NCBI RefSeq assembly: GCF_003634315.1
Contig: NZ_RBXL01000001.1
Location: 5,064,501-5,128,500 of the forward strand
Direction: 5' to 3'
Source of the DNA: Thiocapsa rosea
GTDB lineage: Bacteria > Pseudomonadota > Gammaproteobacteria > Chromatiales > Chromatiaceae
Length of the DNA stretch: 64,000 bases
Shown: in pieces, positions 8,617 through 16,299 of the stretch
Numbering within the stretch: position 1 is the stretch's first letter
Layout: every line of letters begins with the position of its first letter
The notes under the pieces: generated by a model
Databases searched by the model: none
What the model was told of the DNA's origin: nothing
The model's input: only the letters and a program-made list of their open reading frames with translations
Translations under genes and position numbers: made by a program

Positions 8617-8633
8617 TGGCGGAGAGGGAGTCC
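8617..8633 (-). other. Candidate attachment-site remnant (tRNA-Ser 3' end-like)
   Basis: Read leftward, this stretch ends CTCCCTCTCCGCCA, which resembles the acceptor end of a bacterial tRNA-Ser including the CCA. No tRNA body adjoins it. P4-type integrases commonly recombine at tRNA 3' ends and leave such a remnant. The same bases also form a small GCGGA/TCCGC hairpin, so the likeness could be chance. Confidence 0.3.
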
Positions 8634-8748
8634 GCTAAAACGACGATCAAAGATATCCTCAAGGGTCCTGAAGTAAACTTAAAAACAATAGCTTGATGAG
8701 TTTTACGTGCCGCAAGATCCGAAAGCGTCTACCATAAGCACAGACCAT

Positions 8749-8770
8749 TTTGTGGGTACGTTTGTGGGTA
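8749..8770. repeat. TTTGTGGGTA direct repeat upstream of the integrase
   Basis: TTTGTGGGTA occurs at 8749-8758 and again at 8761-8770, a 12-bp period ending 19 bp before the integrase start codon. From memory, GTGGGTA direct repeats occur before many integrases of this family and would fit arm-type binding sites. Confidence 0.45.
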
Positions 8771-8789
8771 TGACTTGGGAGATCGGCTC

Positions 8790-10115
8790 ATGGCACGCAA
8801 CATCCATCGTCTGACGGATCGACAGGTGAAGAACGCCACTCAGCCGATCGGCGACGGCGGCAATCTGTGGCTCTACCCGGAAGGCCAGGCCCGCCTGTGG
8901 GTCTTTCGCTACAGCAGCGCCGGCAAGCAGCGCGAGATGGGGCTGGGCGGATATCCCGCCGTCACGCTGGCGGAAGCGCGCCAAAGGGCTGCAGAAGCGC
9001 GAGAGCTTCGCCGCCAAGGTATCGACCCGCTCGAGCACCGCGCGCAAGCGCTCGCCCCCGAAACCGCACCCGAGGTTGTTCCGACGTTCACCCAAGCCGC
9101 CGCGGCCTTCATCCGGCTGAACCGGCATGGCTGGAACAATCGCAAACACGCACGACAGTGGACGGCCACGCTCAAGACCTACGCCCGCCCGATCCTCGGC
9201 AACAGACCCGTCGACAAGGTGACCACCGAGCACATTCTGACGGTGCTCAAACCCATCTGGACCACGAAGACCGAGACCGCCAAACGCGTCCAAGGGCGAA
9301 TCGAGAACATCCTCGACTTTGCCGCTGCCCGGCAGTGGCGCGATCCGGCGAATCCGGCGCGCTGGCGCGGCCATCTCGACAAATTGCTGCCGAAACCGAC
9401 CAAGGTCAAAACCGTCCGGCAGCAGCCCGCTCTACCCTATCAGGACGTCGCTGCGTTTTTGGTGCAATTGCGCAGATTGACCAGCGTCTCGGCACGCGCG
9501 CTCGAGATCCTGATCTTGACCGCATGCCGCACCGGGGAAGTCTTGGGTGCACAATGGACCGAGATCGACCTCGCGGCCCGCGTGTGGACGATACCGGCCG
9601 TGCGCATGAAGGGAAATCGCGAGCACCGCGTCCCGTTGAGCGACGCCGCGATGGCCGTCATCGAGACCCTTCCGCGCATTGTCAATCACCCCTACGTGTT
9701 TCCCGGCGCCAAGCACGGTCGACCGCTCTCCAATATGGCCCTGCTGCAGGTCATGCGCGGTCTGGGTTACGGCGTCGGCGGCACGCGGGGCGACGCGGTC
9801 CCGCATGGATTCCGCTCGTCGTTTCGAGACTGGGCCGGTGAAGTCAGCAGCTTCCCGAACCACGTCTGCGAGATGGCCCTGGCCCATGTGATCGGCAACA
9901 AGGCTGAAAAAGCCTATCGACGCGGCGATCTGTTCGACAAGCGCCGCGCCATGATGCAGCAATGGGCGGACTGGTGTGCCGGGAGCGGCGTCACCGATGC
10001 CGAGCCGGAGACCTGCGCGGTCGGCGCACCTGAACGGTCGCGCACTTCCGTGTCGACTGCGTCTTCGATTCGGTGCATCGGCACCGTTGCTGCCAATGAC
10101 GGGATGGGCCCATGA
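8790..10115 (+). CDS. P4-type tyrosine recombinase integrase
   Basis: Site-specific recombinase of the P4/DUF4102 group, which inserts genomic islands, usually at tRNA 3' ends. Order of domains in 441 residues: N-terminal arm-binding domain (1-95; LTDRQVKNA, GDGGNLWLYPEG, MGLGGYPAVTLAEAR); core-binding helical domain (about 100-200); catalytic domain with Arg in LTACRTGE (about 247), HGFR (about 338), a second His in LAHVIGN, and the Tyr nucleophile in AYRRGD (about 376). All catalytic positions are present. The ATG at 8790 has GGGAG 8 bp upstream and matches the usual family start. About 40 extra C-terminal residues carry no known domain. The stop overlaps the start of a decayed nuclease gene (ATGA). 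Confidence 0.93.
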   Translation: MARNIHRLTDRQVKNATQPIGDGGNLWLYPEGQARLWVFRYSSAGKQREMGLGGYPAVTLAEARQRAAEARELRRQGIDPLEHRAQALAPETAPEVVPTFTQAAAAFIRLNRHGWNNRKHARQWTATLKTYARPILGNRPVDKVTTEHILTVLKPIWTTKTETAKRVQGRIENILDFAAARQWRDPANPARWRGHLDKLLPKPTKVKTVRQQPALPYQDVAAFLVQLRRLTSVSARALEILILTACRTGEVLGAQWTEIDLAARVWTIPAVRMKGNREHRVPLSDAAMAVIETLPRIVNHPYVFPGAKHGRPLSNMALLQVMRGLGYGVGGTRGDAVPHGFRSSFRDWAGEVSSFPNHVCEMALAHVIGNKAEKAYRRGDLFDKRRAMMQQWADWCAGSGVTDAEPETCAVGAPERSRTSVSTASSIRCIGTVAANDGMGP

Positions 10116-10653
10116 CCGAAATCCCCGTTCAGCCGACACCCGCCGACGACCTCGACACCCCGTGGAAGGACGCCGTCGAGCATCGCTTCCCACCGCCGCG
10201 CATGTGCTGACCTGCCAAACCCGCGGCGACGCCGAGCAACGCTATGCGGCAAAATGGCGGCTTGCGCGACTCCTCTACGAACGCAATTGGGATCGCCAAC
10301 GCATCATCGATCTGTTCGCCGTCATCGACTGGATGATGACCCTGCCCGTCGCTTTGGAAGCGAAGCTGTGGCAGAACCTCACGACTCTGGAGAGAAACAA
10401 GACCATGCCCTACGTGACATCCGTCGAACGACTCGGCTACACGCGCGGTCATTCGGAAGGCCGTGAAGAAGGCCGGCGCGCCGAGGCAGAGACCCTAGTG
10501 CGCAAGCTCCTGCAGCGCCGCCTCGGTGCCTTGCCCGGACAGATCGACGCGCGTGTCACCGCGTTGTCGCTGGAACGTCTGGAGGCGCTCGGCGAGGCGC
10601 TCCTAGACTTCACCTCCGTGGATGACCTCGACGCCTGGCTCGGACAGCACTGA
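10112..10653 (+). pseudogene. Decayed DUF4351/PD-(D/E)XK nuclease gene
   Basis: The ATG at 10112 starts a typical family N-terminus (MTEIPVQPTPADDLDTPWKD), but that frame stops after about 32 codons. The C-terminal half resumes in another frame from about 10190 (LLYERNWDRQRIIDLFAVID, later TLVRKLLQRRLGALP) to the stop at 10653. The segment that should carry the PD-(D/E)XK catalytic core is missing, so an internal deletion with frameshift is the simplest explanation. Intact relatives are Rpn-like or DUF4351 proteins implicated in recombination or abortive transposition. An intact but different relative lies at 35141-36088. Presumably inactive. Confidence 0.75.
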
Positions 10654-10707
10654 TCCGGCGGTGCGCGACCCGCGACCGACGCCGGTCCGAATGCCCGCCG
10701 ATCTCGG

Positions 10708-11856
10708 ATGACGGGATCGACCGACGATCCGGCGACCGGCGGCCCCTGTCGTTCCGATCCGACACGGACTCCGAACAGGCCCGACGATCCGCAGGCCGCG
10801 GGGCCGTCGCCCGGAGGGGAGCATCGCTCGGCGCGCCCGATGGTGCGCCTGATGCGGCTCCTGGCGACAGGGCTGAATCAGGATCCGAGCGGCGAGAATG
10901 CCGTCGCGGTGCGGCTGTTTCGCACGCTCGATGCGACGCTCGATCTGCTCAAGGCCGGTCCATTGCGACGCCGGCTCGTCCGCCGTTCGGGTCAAACCCG
11001 CTGGCCGCTCGCGCCGGGGGACTATCGTATCGGCGACCCCGCGGGCGCCGTCGCCGTCTGCACCCTGTCCAGCCGCGAGTTGATCCGGCCGTTGGCCGCA
11101 CTGCCAGGTGTGGCGATCGCCGGACGCTTGATGACGGTCAATTTGGGGATCGAGCGGATGGTGACGAATATCGCGGGCAACCCCGCGATTCGCGTCCTGG
11201 TCCTGTGCGGAGCCGACTCACCGGTCTTTCACACCGCCCAAGGGGTCCGAGCACTCCTGGAGAACGGCGTCGGGCCCGATCGGCGCATCATCGCCGCCCG
11301 CGGGCACCTGCCGGTGCTCGGCAATCTCCCCGTGGAGCGGATCGAGCGTTTTCGTCGTCAGGTGGTCCTGGTCGATGCGACCGGCGTCACCGACATCGCG
11401 GCGCTTGTTCGGTCGGTTGCGGATGCGGTCGTACGCGCGGCGGCGCTCCCGCCGCTCGCGGCCGCGAGCGAATCCGATGGCGAGCGCGCCGAACCGGCCT
11501 TCAAGCGCATCTCCTCGGGCGGTCATCGCGAACCGATCGGATACGACCCCAAGGGGTTTTTCCTCATCACGCTCGATCGCCCGGCCGGGGAGATCCTCTG
11601 TCGACACTACCTGAAGGACAACACCCCGGCGCATGAGATTCGCTCTCGCTCGGGCGAGCGCATCCTGCTGGGGCTGCTGCGTGCGGAGCTGGTCTCGCAG
11701 CTCGGCCATGCCGGCTATCTCGGCGCCGAGCTCGCCAAGGCCGAGACGGCTCTGCGGCTCGGCCTGGACTACGAGCAGGACCGACGGCTGATCGCACCGA
11801 GCGATGGCGCGCCGACGACCGATCACCGCCATCCGCGGCGGCGGGATCCTCGATAG
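10708..11856 (+). CDS. MtrA-like corrinoid domain fused to DUF4346
   Basis: A 382-residue soluble protein. Residues about 100-225 strongly resemble the cytoplasmic corrinoid domain of subunit A of tetrahydromethanopterin S-methyltransferase: GDYRIGDPAGAVAVCTL, NLGIERMVTNI, NPAIRVLVLCG, ENGVGPDRRI and FRRQVVLVD. His175 in VFHTAQG aligns by eye with the cobalamin-coordinating His of archaeal MtrA. The methanogen C-terminal membrane anchor is absent. Residues about 285-360 (YDPKGFFLITLD, CRHYLKDNTPAHEIRSRSGE) match DUF4346. The first ~45 residues are Pro/Ser-rich, and Met45 is an alternative start. It stands alone between the decayed nuclease and the repeat array. The domain calls are good; methyl transfer or corrinoid binding is inference. 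Confidence 0.75.
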   Translation: MTGSTDDPATGGPCRSDPTRTPNRPDDPQAAGPSPGGEHRSARPMVRLMRLLATGLNQDPSGENAVAVRLFRTLDATLDLLKAGPLRRRLVRRSGQTRWPLAPGDYRIGDPAGAVAVCTLSSRELIRPLAALPGVAIAGRLMTVNLGIERMVTNIAGNPAIRVLVLCGADSPVFHTAQGVRALLENGVGPDRRIIAARGHLPVLGNLPVERIERFRRQVVLVDATGVTDIAALVRSVADAVVRAAALPPLAAASESDGERAEPAFKRISSGGHREPIGYDPKGFFLITLDRPAGEILCRHYLKDNTPAHEIRSRSGERILLGLLRAELVSQLGHAGYLGAELAKAETALRLGLDYEQDRRLIAPSDGAPTTDHRHPRRRDPR

Positions 11857-11907
11857 CCAACTGAACCTCGAGTCATCGTCGCTCCCGAGAGCCGGCGCCG
11901 GCCGCAC

Positions 11908-12141
11908 TCACGTCGCGGCCCACCGCAAGGGTTCCCCATCCGATGCGCTCCGGAGCGGCGATGGGCCGAGTTCGATCGAGCGACGCCGGCCGTCGATGTC
12001 GAGGACGTCCTTCTCGCGCACGCCGACGATGCGGCCCTCGCCGAGCACCCGATGCCGGATCCGATCGTTGACCGCCCACCTCGGCGAGTCCTCCCCTCCC
12101 CTCCCCTCCCCGTTCGACGCCGTGGGTTGCGCCTTCGGCAC
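11908..12141 (-). CDS. Small hypothetical protein with a UvrD-tail-like motif
   Basis: A 77-residue frame starting at GTG. Its centre (VNDRIRHRVLGEGRIVGVRE, then DVLDID) resembles the small Tudor-like tail found in UvrD/Rep helicases and CarD-like proteins, which often bind RNA polymerase or nucleic acid. The flanks are low in complexity, and the frame continues upstream for about 15 codons to a stop. It could be a genuine small regulator or the leftover end of a larger gene. Confidence 0.4.
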   Translation of the reverse strand: MPKAQPTASNGEGRGGEDSPRWAVNDRIRHRVLGEGRIVGVREKDVLDIDGRRRSIELGPSPLRSASDGEPLRWAAT

Positions 12142-12463
12142 GACATAGCGTGCGGATGCCGACCGCCTCCGAATACCGATTCAGTAAGCCGCTCGCTTCG
12201 GCAGGCGCATCGGGGAGCTCCTTGCCGCGGGGTCGGTTCCGGAGAGGCGTTTCGACACTGCGTCGCCGAGTGACATCACGGCCCGGAATCGCGCGTCGAA
12301 GACAGACCGGCGGGCCGGCATGCGCGAGATCCGGGCGCCTCACGACGCGTGGCCTACCAGTGCCGCATCGCAGCGCTCGTCGGGCGTGATGACTTTGGCG
12401 CGGTGGGAAGGCCACGTCAGGCTGGGGTCGTTCCTCTTTCACCGGTGTCGGATCCCCGAACCG
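12142..12463. other. Gap without a supported gene
   Basis: GC-rich sequence with several long open frames on both strands that look like composition artefacts: arginine- and proline-rich, with no domain signature. No promoter, RNA gene or repeat was recognised before the array that begins at 12464. Confidence 0.5.
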
Positions 12464-12643
12464 GGGGCATCACGCCTCCGGAGGTAGAGGCGTCATGCCC
12501 TCCCGACCAGGGGCGTCACGCCTCCGAAAGTAGGGGTGTCATACCCTTGGAGGTAGGGGCACCATGCCTCCGGACTAGGGGCGTCATGCCCGCGGACTAG
12601 GGGCGTCACGCCTCGGGAAATAGGGGCGTCATGCCCCCCGAAC
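12464..12643. repeat. Array of eight 22-23 bp hairpin repeats
   Basis: Eight head-to-tail imperfect units with consensus near GGGGCGTCATGCCTCCGGA followed by 3-4 bases ending in TA. Each unit contains a self-complementary core, GGCGT next to ACGCC or ATGCC, so each could fold alone. The units differ at several positions, so the array is old compared with the octamer array at 5675. There are no spacers, so it is not a CRISPR. It lies upstream of the conjugation operon. Confidence 0.8.
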
Positions 12644-12671
12644 CGTCATATGAACCGTCATTGAACCGTCA
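12640..12671. repeat. Three GAACCGTCA repeats
   Basis: GAACCGTCA occurs at 12640-12648, 12652-12660 and 12663-12671, spaced 11-12 bp, so the copies lie on nearly the same face of the helix. They directly follow the hairpin repeats. Phased short repeats upstream of an operon suggest a regulator site; none is known. Confidence 0.5.
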
Positions 12672-13288
12672 GTGAATCGACGTCGTCGCGCGTGACCCCC
12701 GCGTGTCGAATGACAAATCGAAACGCAGACCCGATCCGGTGCGCCCGATTACGCCCGCCGGGGACCCGGCGTACGGGTCCTGACCCGGACCGCCACGTAG
12801 GGCATCGCAGGGCAGGGTCGCGGCACAGGCCAAGGCCCGGGTCGGCGAGTTCGTCGCCGACTGGACCAACAACCGTAAGCGTCGAGACGCCACCGTCATC
12901 CAGCGCCACCAAACGCTTCGTCACGAGGACAAGATCGCGATTCGGTCCGTCAGCATCCGCCACCTGCACAACGAACACGCCACCCTCCCCGGATCCACTG
13001 CACACACGATCTCGCCGGGACAGTCCGGACCCGGGCATTCTTCGACCGGCCGGCATTCCGCCCTGCCCTGCCCGGCGCTTAACCCCCTCGAGCACAGGTT
13101 ATCCACAAGACCGACCACAGGGATTGTGAACAAAAAGCCCGTCGGGAACAGGATGGCCTCCCCGCTGCGCCGTCTGCGCAGCGGCCGACAGACCTGCGAG
13201 TAAAGCCGCATTTTCGAGCGCTTAGCGCCATCGCCGTCACGCCCGTCGGCCGGCACTCTGTCCGCACCTTCACCGACCGGGCAGCGGC
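12672..13288. other. Gap upstream of the conjugation operon, with one DnaA-box match
   Basis: No gene is supported with confidence. One rightward frame (about 12788-13203) reads VGEFVADWTNNRKRRD and IAIRSVSIRHLHNEHATLPG, which look protein-like, but it has no start codon and may be a remnant. The 9-mer TTATCCACA at 13099-13107 is identical to the consensus DnaA box. The promoter for the operon starting at 13289 should lie in the last 150 bp. Confidence 0.4.
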
Positions 13289-14056
13289 ATGCGACAGAAC
13301 CTCGATTCACCCTTCGACGAGACGCCCGAGCGTCTGGCCCGGCACCTCGTCGCCTCGCTGGCCGCCCTCGGGTTGGCGGCGGCGTCGCTCGCGAACCCCG
13401 GCCTGGCCGAGCCGTTGCCGAGCGCGTCGATTGCCCGGATGGCCCAGCTGCCGTCCGGCGGTCTGCAGGCGGTGGAGACCACCGACGGGGAGTTGCTGTT
13501 CTTCTCCGAGAACGGACGCTACGTGCTGCGCGGCAGTGCCGTGGATCTCTGGCACGGGGCCAAGCTTACCGCGTTCGATCAGACCCAACGCCTCGCCGGG
13601 CGCATCGATCTGGCGCGACTGAAGCTCGACGTGGCCGATCTGGGGGCGATCGACGTCGGCGAAGGCCCCGAGGTGGTCGTGTTCATCGATCCCTTCTGCC
13701 CCCATTGCACCGCACTCTACGCCGATCTGGCGCCGCTGCGCGCGACCTATCGCTTCCGGCTGGTCCCGCTTCCGGTGCTGGGCGAGCCCTCGCAGCGCGC
13801 CGTGCTCGCGCTGGCGTGTCTGGCCGGAACCGATCCCGAACAGGCGCGCGAGGCGCTGCTCGGCGGGCTGACGGCGGACCTCCCGGAGCCCGCGGCGGGC
13901 TGCGGCGAGGTCGTTGCGCAACGCACCCTGATCGCGGCCCAAATCCTCGGGATTCGCGGCACGCCCTTCCTGATCGCACCGGACGGGCGCCTGCGTCAGG
14001 GTCGCCCGGACGACCTCGATGCCTGGCTCGCAGCCAGCGAGGAGCATGCCGAATGA
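13289..14056 (+). CDS. DsbC-like periplasmic thiol-disulfide oxidoreductase
   Basis: A 255-residue exported thioredoxin-fold protein of the DsbC/TrbB type, which isomerises disulfides of cysteine-rich transfer proteins such as TraU and TraN. Seen: a long N-terminus with hydrophobic segment LVASLAALGLAAASLA (export signal), a DsbC-type dimerisation region (about 45-110), the active site FCPHC with cysteines at 137 and 140, and the cis-Pro loop GTPFLI near the C-terminus. First gene of the operon; its stop overlaps the next start (ATGA). The start could lie further in, because the signal peptide is unusually long. Confidence 0.85.
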   Translation: MRQNLDSPFDETPERLARHLVASLAALGLAAASLANPGLAEPLPSASIARMAQLPSGGLQAVETTDGELLFFSENGRYVLRGSAVDLWHGAKLTAFDQTQRLAGRIDLARLKLDVADLGAIDVGEGPEVVVFIDPFCPHCTALYADLAPLRATYRFRLVPLPVLGEPSQRAVLALACLAGTDPEQAREALLGGLTADLPEPAAGCGEVVAQRTLIAAQILGIRGTPFLIAPDGRLRQGRPDDLDAWLAASEEHAE

Positions 14057-14298
14057 TCCACGCCACACCCCTTCTGCTGTGCGCGGCCCTGCTCGGCGGC
14101 TGCGCTTCGGGCAACCCCGAATACGCCTGCCCCGGCTATCCGGGCAAACCGCTCTGTCTGCCGCCGAGTGCCGTCTACAGCCTCAGCGACGGTGTCGGAC
14201 CGCCGCCCGCGTCCATCGCGCGCCCGCTCCCGATGGAGACCGACAGCGGGTTTGCCGCCGGGTCCGGTTGGGCTTGGACCACCCGACTTCGCGATTAG
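14053..14298 (+). CDS. Small lipoprotein of the conjugation operon
   Basis: An 81-residue predicted lipoprotein. MIHATPLLLCAALLGGC is a compact signal with a lipobox (LGGC, acylated Cys at residue 17), followed by two further cysteines and a Pro-rich segment. I do not recognise a family. Its start overlaps the oxidoreductase stop, and the next lipoprotein gene begins 9 bp downstream. Both probably sit in the envelope as part of the transfer apparatus. Confidence 0.7.
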   Translation: MIHATPLLLCAALLGGCASGNPEYACPGYPGKPLCLPPSAVYSLSDGVGPPPASIARPLPMETDSGFAAGSGWAWTTRLRD

Positions 14299-14307
14299 GA
14301 GACCGCC

Positions 14308-14718
14308 ATGACTTCACGCCTCACGCTGCCGCTCATGCTCTCGGCGCTCGCCGCCCTGAGCGGATGTGCCACCCGAGCACCCGTCCCGGAACCGACGGCG
14401 GCCCAAGACCAACGCCCCGCCGAGTATCAACCCAAACGCGCCGCCGCCTCGGCGATGCAGGCCTGGATCGCCCCCTGGGAGGATGCGACCGGCGATCTGT
14501 ATCCGCCTTCCACGGTGTACATCGAGGTGCTGCGCGAGCACTGGCACTACGACGGCGCGGCGCACGGGCGCTTGACCGTGCTGCGCCCGTTGCAGGTGCA
14601 GCCGCGATCGGCCGCGCCGAGCGATGCCGCGCGTCCGGTCATGCTCCCGGATACGCTCGCGACGGATCCGGCACACGCACCGGTGCACCTGCCGCGGGAG
14701 CAAAAGCGCGGCGCCTGA
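14308..14718 (+). CDS. traV: TraV-like outer-membrane lipoprotein
   Basis: A 136-residue predicted lipoprotein with signal LPLMLSALAALSGC and lipobox LSGC. The central segment MQAWIAPWEDATGDLYPPS, followed by VYIEVLREHW, fits the pattern I associate with TraV proteins of F-type systems, where TraV joins TraK and TraB in the envelope-spanning core. It lacks the paired cysteines of F-plasmid TraV. Position before the pilin and TraC genes agrees. TraK and TraB are not found nearby, so the assignment rests on the motif and order. Confidence 0.6.
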   Translation: MTSRLTLPLMLSALAALSGCATRAPVPEPTAAQDQRPAEYQPKRAAASAMQAWIAPWEDATGDLYPPSTVYIEVLREHWHYDGAAHGRLTVLRPLQVQPRSAAPSDAARPVMLPDTLATDPAHAPVHLPREQKRGA

Positions 14719-14804
14719 ACACCGTGGTCCGGCGCAGGCCGGGCGATCGGCCCACTCGAACCCGCGTGCGACGCGTGGTCCTCAACCTTTCGGAGAAGAT
14801 GCTC

Positions 14805-15137
14805 ATGTTGTCCCCGCCCCCGTTGTCCGGCCGCGACCGCCGGACCCTCCTGTTCGCGGGTATCGCCGCGACGCTCGTTGTCGTGGCGATCTCCGCGACC
14901 GCCACGGCCGGCACCACCGGCACCGAGTTCTCGGCCCTCTACACCCTGCTCACCGGCTGGATGACCGGTTTTCTGGGTCGTGTCGTGGCCGTGATTTTCA
15001 TCATCATCGGCGTCATCGCCGGTGCCGCACGCCAGTCGATCATGGGCTTCGTCCTGGGCATCGCCGCCGGTGTGGGCATGTTCCTGGCCCCGGCGATCGT
15101 CGACGGCGTCGTCACCGCCACCCTGCCCGTCCTCTGA
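14805..15137 (+). CDS. traA: F-type conjugative pilin (TraA-like)
   Basis: A 110-residue pilin precursor. A basic N-terminus (GRDRR) leads into a hydrophobic signal ending ATATA, the likely peptidase site, leaving a mature pilin of about 75 residues with two hydrophobic helices (VVAVIFIIIGVIAGAA and GFVLGIAAGVGMFLAPAIV) joined by a short polar turn, as in F pilin. The second ATG (14805) lies 9 bp from GGAG and is preferred over the ATG two codons earlier. The S26 peptidase encoded downstream may mature it. Confidence 0.75.
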   Translation: MLSPPPLSGRDRRTLLFAGIAATLVVVAISATATAGTTGTEFSALYTLLTGWMTGFLGRVVAVIFIIIGVIAGAARQSIMGFVLGIAAGVGMFLAPAIVDGVVTATLPVL

Positions 15138-15223
15138 TCGGAGCCTTCCGATCGCCCGGACCCCGACCATCGGGTCCATGTCCGGGTCCCGACCACGGGA
15201 CCCCCCTTTCACGCGAGGTCTTC

Positions 15224-16141
15224 ATGGTCGGATTCGACAGGCGCGCCGTCGCCGGCGCGGCCCTCGTCATGGCAATTGCGGTCGCGCATGCCGAGGTCGC
15301 CCCGCGGCTTCCCGAATCCCTGATCGGCGTGCTGCCCGGTGTCGGCGATCTCGTCGTCTATCCGCGTTCGGGCGAGGTCCACGTCTGTTGGCGCATCCCC
15401 GCGCGCGCTTCGGCGGGCTGCGCGAGCGCGCGACAGGTTCTCGACGGCGCGCTCGCCAACCACGACGCCTGGCTCACCCGTACCGCCGATCTCCTCTATC
15501 CGATGGATCCGGACATCGCGGTGCTCGATCGCGCGATCACCCTCGCCGCGGACGGCGCGGACGGTCTCTTCATCGTCGCCTATCGACTGGCACGGCACCA
15601 CGCCGACGGCGCTCCGTCCCGGTCCCGAACGCTCGTCGTCACCCGCTGTGCCCCGAACCGAAAGTCCGACCTCGGATCCTCCGCGGGACCCCGGCCGACG
15701 GCGCTCTGCAGCGAAGCGGACTATTCCGTTGAACCGAACGGCGAAGCGCAGGCGGCGCACGCACGCGACGGTGGCGGACGCCTCGCCGTCGCCAGTACTG
15801 AACATGGCCTGGCCATCCTGCTCCCCGACGGTGGCGCGCTGTTCACGGCCGAAGCGGTCGACCCGCTCGCCTGGAGCGCGGCGCACATCCGACGCCACCC
15901 CCAGCCGGTGTTCGAGCCGATCTCGGCCACCGAGCAGGGTCTCGACGCGCGCGGCGCCGTCTTCCGGCTCCATCCGTCCGCCATCGACGATGCGTTGATC
16001 GTCACGCGCGAAGTCGCCGCCGTCGACGGCGCGACCCTGGTGTCGCTCGGCTCCCTGCCTGCCGACCCGAGCGACCGCTCCCCGATGGTTCGACTCGCGG
16101 AGACCCGCCTGTTCGACAGTACGCACGGGCCACGACCATGA
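15224..16141 (+). CDS. Secreted protein of unknown function in the conjugation operon
   Basis: A 305-residue protein with a clear signal peptide (RRAVAGAALVMAIAVAHA) and no other membrane segment. It contains four or more cysteines (VCWRI, GCASA, TRCAP, LCSEA) that the DsbC-like protein could pair. I recognise no family. The ATG at 15224 follows GAGG. The stop overlaps the next start (ATGA), placing it firmly in the operon between pilin and TraC, where F-type systems usually carry TraL, TraE, TraK and TraB. It matches none of those by eye. Confidence 0.65.
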   Translation: MVGFDRRAVAGAALVMAIAVAHAEVAPRLPESLIGVLPGVGDLVVYPRSGEVHVCWRIPARASAGCASARQVLDGALANHDAWLTRTADLLYPMDPDIAVLDRAITLAADGADGLFIVAYRLARHHADGAPSRSRTLVVTRCAPNRKSDLGSSAGPRPTALCSEADYSVEPNGEAQAAHARDGGGRLAVASTEHGLAILLPDGGALFTAEAVDPLAWSAAHIRRHPQPVFEPISATEQGLDARGAVFRLHPSAIDDALIVTREVAAVDGATLVSLGSLPADPSDRSPMVRLAETRLFDSTHGPRP

Positions 16142-16299
16142 GCCGATCCCGCACCGCCCCGGTCCAGGTGCGCTCGCCCTCCGGCACGCCCTTGAGCGAC
16201 TGCGCCCGCCGCCGCGCCCGGGAGATGGTCCGGCGCGGCCGCGCGACCTGGATCTCCACCACGCCCCCGATCATCCGCCTGACCGAGAAGCCTTCATGA
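16138..16299 (+). CDS. 53-residue RRXRR-like protein
   Basis: A tiny basic protein overlapping both neighbours: ATGA with the upstream stop, and its stop shared with the TraC start. The segment VQVRSPSGTPLSDCARRRAR followed by EMVRRGRATWI and PPIIRL follows the RRXRR-domain pattern (a short strand, Gly-x-Pro-Leu, an Arg-rich helix, a Gly-[RK]-Ala turn). That domain normally forms the N-terminus of HNH nucleases, but no nuclease follows here. The double coupling argues for real translation. Function unknown; nucleic-acid contact is inference. Confidence 0.6.
   Translation: MSRSRTAPVQVRSPSGTPLSDCARRRAREMVRRGRATWISTTPPIIRLTEKPS

Noticed and set aside
12464-12643. CRISPR array
   Set aside because: Units are contiguous with no spacers, vary in sequence, and no cas genes are present.
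13099-13107. Chromosomal origin
   Set aside because: Only one DnaA box, no dnaA/dnaN or gidA neighbourhood, and the setting is a mobile element.
12692-13129. Rightward 145-codon frame before the transfer operon
   Set aside because: Arg/Pro/Ser-rich composition with no domain signature; a different frame in the same place looks more protein-like but has no start codon.
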